Shown here piece by piece: positions 60,530 to 64,000 of a stretch of DNA of 64,000 bases. The notes under the pieces were generated by a model. It made no database searches. It was not told the DNA's origin and saw only the letters and a program-made list of their open reading frames with translations. The stretch is from Priestia aryabhattai (GTDB taxonomy: Bacteria; Bacillota; Bacilli; Bacillales; Bacillaceae_H), in contig NZ_JAMBOQ010000002.1 of the NCBI RefSeq assembly GCF_023715685.1, forward strand, positions 930,001 through 994,000, in the 5' to 3' direction. Numbering within the stretch: position 1 is the first letter of the stretch; each line of letters starts with the position of its first letter. The translations under genes were made by a program, and so were the position numbers.

Positions 60530-61123
60530 CTAATCATTTAACCCTTTTCCATTGAGAATGTTTTCCATGCATTTTTCAATCCTTGATACTCGAGTCTTAG
60601 ATTGTTTAGCTGTAGAAAAATAAAGGATATATGCTCTTTGCCTTCCTGGAGTCAATGCTTCAAAAGCTGTTTTCAGAGCAGGGATTTCATCAAACTTATG
60701 TTGAAGTTCTTCAGGGATAATTAATTCTTCAGGCCTTTTAACTTTCACTTTCAAACCGGCTTTTTCCACTTCAATGGCCTCATAAATATAAGCTTTCAAG
60801 ATGGCTTCCTTTTCAATTATTTCTTGCACATTGGTAAACCGAATCTGACGCGCCCCTTGTACATTCTCCGTTTGTTGGATTAAAACGCCATGAGAATCCT
60901 GTAACAAAGCACCTTTAGGAAATAAAAGCGCACAATATTCTTTAAATCCATGTATTAAAACAATGTTCTTTTTCTCGAACGTATAACAAGGATTCATCCA
61001 CTTAAATTCTTCGGTCAACTCACAGTCAAGAACGACGTTTCTCAACGTCTCATATTCTTCTTTCCACTTTTTAGCTTTACTTAAAAATTCATCAACCTTA
61101 GGATTCATTCTGCTATTTGCCAT
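60530..61123 (-). CDS. YdeI/DUF1801 family protein
   Basis: 197 residues. N-terminal DUF1801 domain (KVDEFLSKAKKWKEEYETLR, FKWMNPCYTFEKKNIVLIHG, CALLFPKGALL) and the C-terminal YdeI/OmpD-associated segment (KVKVKRPEELIIPEELQHKF, LTPGRQRAYILYFSTAKQSK). A frataxin-like fold; function in Bacilli unknown. ATG at 61123 follows GGAGTG. Confidence 0.88.
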   Translation of the reverse strand: MANSRMNPKVDEFLSKAKKWKEEYETLRNVVLDCELTEEFKWMNPCYTFEKKNIVLIHGFKEYCALLFPKGALLQDSHGVLIQQTENVQGARQIRFTNVQEIIEKEAILKAYIYEAIEVEKAGLKVKVKRPEELIIPEELQHKFDEIPALKTAFEALTPGRQRAYILYFSTAKQSKTRVSRIEKCMENILNGKGLND

Positions 61124-61589
61124 CAAAGAACACTCCTGTTCAATTTTTCAATCAGTTGCTCTAACATCTGTGCAGTCAATCATCAAACCATTTGACTGTG
61201 ATAATATTCTCCAAATTTATGAAATGCCCTTCTTCAATCGACTTGATAGTTATCAAAATTATAAACATTTCAATTTTGTTTGAGTATTACACAAAGCGAA
61301 CATCAATTAGTTTACTTACTCTCATTTTGTTTTTTAATTCAAATACTTCATCAATAAAGAAGAATAACCCTCCCAGGGAATCAACAAACTGGATGAACCA
61401 CGTTTCTGTTATACATTAACTTTGTTTGTAGTATGTAAGGCTTCAATCAGTGTAAGGTAAGCTCCTTTTTTAGATTTTATAAATTCACTAGTAGGTAAAA
61501 AGTTATTTTACATTGTACACATCTACAAATTTTCACTGAAAAGTTAAAAAATAAGTTCTATAAAGAAAACTGTATAAGATATCTATATA
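61124..61589. other. Gene-free stretch with a minus-strand remnant
   Basis: A start-less minus-strand frame (about 61275-61410) reads TWFIQFVDSLGGLFFFIDEV then ELKNKMRVSKLIDVRFV-stop. Family not recognised. No other feature seen. Confidence 0.35.
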
Positions 61590-61624
61590 TTAACGTTGAC
61601 GTTAACGTTAAATATGGATATAAT
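61590..61624 (+). promoter_or_regulatory. SigA promoter and palindromic operator of the MFS gene
   Basis: TTGACG (61596-61601), 17-bp spacer, TATAAT (61619-61624). A 22-bp palindrome (61590-61611; half-site TTAACGTTGAC, one mismatch) covers the -35. This is a classic repressor-blocked promoter, typical of TetR or MarR control. The regulator is not adjacent. Confidence 0.75.
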
Positions 61625-61685
61625 TTATTCGTGCAATAAATGGAATCATATATATTGTTTTGTATGAAAATAAGAAGTAAATAAA

Positions 61686-61742
61686 ATGATCGAGGCTTTT
61701 CGCTCCTTCTATACTTATTTTTATACTTCTCTTTTAAGGTGA
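61686..61742 (+). CDS. Possible 18-residue leader peptide
   Basis: MIEAFRSFYTYFYTSLLR in the 160-nt leader of the MFS gene, with only a weak AAGAAG SD. Leader peptides control several Gram-positive efflux and antibiotic resistance genes. Not established here. Confidence 0.25.
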   Translation: MIEAFRSFYTYFYTSLLR

Positions 61743-61784
61743 GAGAAGCTTGTAATCCACAAATTACATAAGGAGTTTTTAAGT

Positions 61785-62975
61785 ATGAATGAAGAAAAAT
61801 TGAAGGCACAAAGTCAGTCAAGTAAACAGCCTCTTGTCGTTTGGGTCATATTTTTTGCAACAATAATTTCCTTCATGGGATTAGGTCTTGTTGACCCAAT
61901 TTTACCCGCTATTGCAAGTCAGCTTCATGCTACTCCTAGCCAAGTTTCGTTATTATTTTCAAGTTACAATCTAATAACAGGTGTAGCTATGCTAATAACA
62001 GGTGTAGTTTCTAGTCGAATAGGAATTAAATGGACGTTATTAACAGGTATCTTATTCACTATTGTTTTCTCTGCACTTGCTGGATCGTCTAATGGAATAT
62101 GGCAAATTGTAAGTTTCCGGGGTGGTTGGGGGCTTGGTAATTCATTATTTATTGCTACAGCGTTATCTGCTATCGTTGGCCTATCTCTAGGAGGTACAGC
62201 CAAGGCTATTATTTTATATGAAGCTGCAATTGGATTAGGTATTTCAGTAGGCCCATTACTTGGCGGCGAATTAGGTTCTATTTCATGGCGTGGACCTTTT
62301 TATGGTGTTAGTGTCTTGATGATTGTAGCATTTTTAGCACTTCTACTGAAAATGCCACAAGTAGCAAAGCCAAAAGTTAAAAGCTCTGTATTAGATCCTA
62401 TTAGAGCATTGAAGTTTCCTGGTTTATTTAGGCTGGGACTTACAGCTTTCCTTTATAACATTGGTTTCTTTACATTAATGGCGTATTCTCCATTTGTTAT
62501 GAATTTGGACGAACACGGACTAGGTTATGTTTTCCTTGGATGGGGACTTTGTTTGGCCATCACTTCTGTGTTTGTCGCTCCAAAACTACAAGTAAGATTT
62601 GGAACGATTAAATCTATGTGTACAATGCTCATTTTATTTGCATTAACTTTACTAGCTATGGGGATCTGGACAGATTCTCCAACAGTCGTCATTATTGCGG
62701 TTATTGTTGCTGGTCTTTTCTTAGGTACAAATAATACTTTAATTACAACAGCTGTTATGGAGGTTGCCCCCGTAGAACGAGCAACAGCTTCCGCTGCATA
62801 TAGTTTTGTTCGTTTTATTGGAGGAGCAATCGGTCCATGGCTAGCTAATAAGCTAGCTGAGACCTATTCTCCACATGTTCCATTTATAACAGGAGCTATT
62901 TTCGTTCTTTTAGCTATGCTTGTTGTTGCATTTGGGCGCAAACATCTGTTGCACGTTGATAAAATTACTCATTAA
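61785..62975 (+). CDS. MFS multidrug-type efflux transporter
   Basis: 396 residues, twelve hydrophobic helices. Helix 1 motif IISFMGLGLVDPILPAIASQL (Asp in DPILP is typical of DHA1/DHA2-like drug/H+ antiporters), a variant loop 2-3 (GVVSSRIGIKWTLLTG) and motif C in helix 5 (AAIGLGISVGPLLGG). Exports small molecules with proton exchange. It has a well-defined promoter with a palindromic operator. SD AAGGAG. Substrate unknown. Confidence 0.92.
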   Translation: MNEEKLKAQSQSSKQPLVVWVIFFATIISFMGLGLVDPILPAIASQLHATPSQVSLLFSSYNLITGVAMLITGVVSSRIGIKWTLLTGILFTIVFSALAGSSNGIWQIVSFRGGWGLGNSLFIATALSAIVGLSLGGTAKAIILYEAAIGLGISVGPLLGGELGSISWRGPFYGVSVLMIVAFLALLLKMPQVAKPKVKSSVLDPIRALKFPGLFRLGLTAFLYNIGFFTLMAYSPFVMNLDEHGLGYVFLGWGLCLAITSVFVAPKLQVRFGTIKSMCTMLILFALTLLAMGIWTDSPTVVIIAVIVAGLFLGTNNTLITTAVMEVAPVERATASAAYSFVRFIGGAIGPWLANKLAETYSPHVPFITGAIFVLLAMLVVAFGRKHLLHVDKITH

Positions 62976-63090
62976 GAAAACTTAACAGGACCAATGAATA
63001 TAATTCTTCAAATTTAAATGACATCTAAAAATAAATGCTCTTTCTACTAACATTTAAAGGGAAAAGTCCACCTTGAAAGGAGAACTTTAT

Positions 63091-63510
63091 ATGTACAAAA
63101 AAATTCTAGTAGCATTTGATGGTTCAAAGCCTTCTGTTCATGCTCTAAAACATGGAGCTGATTTAGCTAAAATAGTGGATTCAGAACTGGTAACAGTATT
63201 GCATATTAATCAAGATCTTCCTTTACAAGAACCGGTTCTTAATATTGATTTAGAAAAATTAATCGATGAGGAAGACCAGAAACTGCTATCTCCAGCAGTT
63301 CAATTTCTTTCTAAATCAAACGTTGGGTATGAAGTTCATACTTTTCATGGAGATCCTTCAAATATAATTACTTCCTATGCAGAAAGAGAATATTACGATG
63401 TAATTATAAGAGGTAATACGGGAAAAGGAGTGATAAAGGAGGCTTTATTGGGAAGTGTAAGTCACAAGGTTGCACATTCTGCTGACTGTCCAGTTATCAT
63501 TGTAAAATAA
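63091..63510 (+). CDS. Universal stress protein (UspA family)
   Basis: 139 residues. YKKILVAFDGSKPSVHALKHG at the start and the ATP-binding loop RGNTGKGV-x6-LGSVSHKVAHSADCPVIIV (G-x2-G-x9-GS pattern). Binds ATP and supports survival under stress. ATG at 63091 follows AAAGGAG. Follows the MFS gene by 115 nt with no terminator seen, so read-through is possible. Confidence 0.92.
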   Translation: MYKKILVAFDGSKPSVHALKHGADLAKIVDSELVTVLHINQDLPLQEPVLNIDLEKLIDEEDQKLLSPAVQFLSKSNVGYEVHTFHGDPSNIITSYAEREYYDVIIRGNTGKGVIKEALLGSVSHKVAHSADCPVIIVK

Positions 63511-63678
63511 TCTTTCATAAGAACGTAAACGATTTTCTTCGGATTGTACTTTAATAAATAGAAGATAGAATGATTGATTTAACCTTTCCTAATAGAAATA
63601 AGCTGAACTATCATGCATTGGCGTTTCTTTCTATCAGAAAAGGGTGACTCAACTAATTTACATGGGGAATGAGAGTGA

Positions 63679-63897
63679 ATGGATAAAGATCTCGTTAAAC
63701 TAATAAGAAAAAGTTTTAACATGAATCAACGTGATTTTGCTAAAGCAGTTAATTGCAGTTTTTCACTAATTGCTTTAGTTGAAGTCGGAAAAAGAAGAGT
63801 AACGAAGGATCTTGAGAATAAAATTAAAGTTGCCTTTAATCTTGATGATCCAATACTAACTACCTCTGCAGATGATTTTTTTGAAAAAACCAGTTAA
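63679..63897 (+). CDS. XRE-family helix-turn-helix protein
   Basis: 72 residues, a lone HTH_3 domain: LVKLIRKSFNMNQRDFAKAV, NCSFSLIALVEVGKRRVTKD. Probably a small repressor of phage or plasmid type; no target site was identified. SD GAGAGTG. A terminator follows. Confidence 0.82.
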   Translation: MDKDLVKLIRKSFNMNQRDFAKAVNCSFSLIALVEVGKRRVTKDLENKIKVAFNLDDPILTTSADDFFEKTS

Positions 63898-63948
63898 TTT
63901 CTACAATTAATATGAGAAATTTGTTTTTTATTAAAAATCCTTTTAATT

Positions 63949-63987
63949 GAAAAGCCTTTGCCTATAATGGCAAAGGCTTCTTTTTTA
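63949..63987 (+). terminator. Rho-independent terminator
   Basis: AAAAGCCTTTGCC/GGCAAAGGCTT, 6-nt loop, CTTTTTT tail. Confidence 0.92.
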
Positions 63988-64000
63988 CGAGTTTCTTCTA

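Noticed and set aside
61558..61821. Minus-strand 87-residue ORF across the MFS promoter
   Set aside because: It covers the well-defined promoter and leader, has no SD and no recognisable protein.

Overview
The window looks like chromosome of a low-GC, spore-forming Bacillaceae bacterium, most likely Priestia (Bacillus) megaterium or a close relative. Strong SD sequences, frequent TTG/GTG starts, SigA, SigD and WalR-like signals, and orthologues of B. subtilis cwlO, yitY-yitZ, yhfK-lcfB, tgl, yuzA and chaB all point there. The species assignment is inference. I see no rRNA, tRNA, CRISPR array or complete insertion sequence.

Layout. 1-17 kb is ordinary chromosome: a partial uroporphyrinogen-III synthase, the cell-wall endopeptidase CwlO, a Mug DNA glycosylase, two metallophosphoesterases (one frameshifted), a SigD-type chemoreceptor, the yitYZ pair, small membrane proteins, a formate/nitrite transporter behind a possible attenuator, an internally deleted Tet/EF-G-like gene, and glutamate decarboxylase. 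17-21.3 kb holds a coiled-coil lipoprotein, an exonuclease, and remnants of a broken tyrosine integrase and of an FtsW/RodA protein, so it is a decayed insertion. 21.4-34.5 kb is again core: two acyl-CoA ligases (MbcS-like and LcfB) with a MarR regulator and YhfK, a VanW protein, a CoA-type Nudix hydrolase, FabZ with a BtuF-like protein, YuzA, DinB, the spore-coat transglutaminase Tgl, and a hidden 42-codon basic ORF with no NTG start. 34.5-46.6 kb mixes intact genes (nitroreductase under a probable Fur box, glutamate dehydrogenase, ChaB, DUF2971, a MocR regulator divergent from an EamA exporter) with decayed ones (lipoprotein, ABC ATPase, alkyl sulfatase). 46.7-61 kb is an accessory zone of small and often broken genes: a phage-type GH25 lysozyme, two L,D-transpeptidases, CBO0543 membrane proteins, tandem DUF3231 proteins, several copies and remnants of a small zinc-ribbon protein, a DUF2089/YvlB-like operon, and pseudogenes of an amidase, an MDR oxidoreductase and FbpA. 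61-64 kb carries an MFS exporter under a palindromic operator, a universal stress protein and an XRE regulator.

Themes. Fatty-acid activation and degradation (mbcS-like, lcfB, fabZ), glutamate metabolism (gadB, glutamate dehydrogenase) and cell-wall remodelling (CwlO, GH25 lysozyme, YkuD transpeptidases, amidase remnant) recur. At least five frameshifts are single-base losses in A or T runs, which raises the question of assembly error versus real decay. No single undescribed system stands out. The most promising leads are the stem-loop cluster at 49.8-49.98 kb (possible C-rich-loop sRNA), the RHH/L,D-transpeptidase palindrome at 59.87 kb, the attenuator-like leader at 11.65 kb, the MFS operator at 61.6 kb, and the ATT-start small ORF at 32.9 kb.
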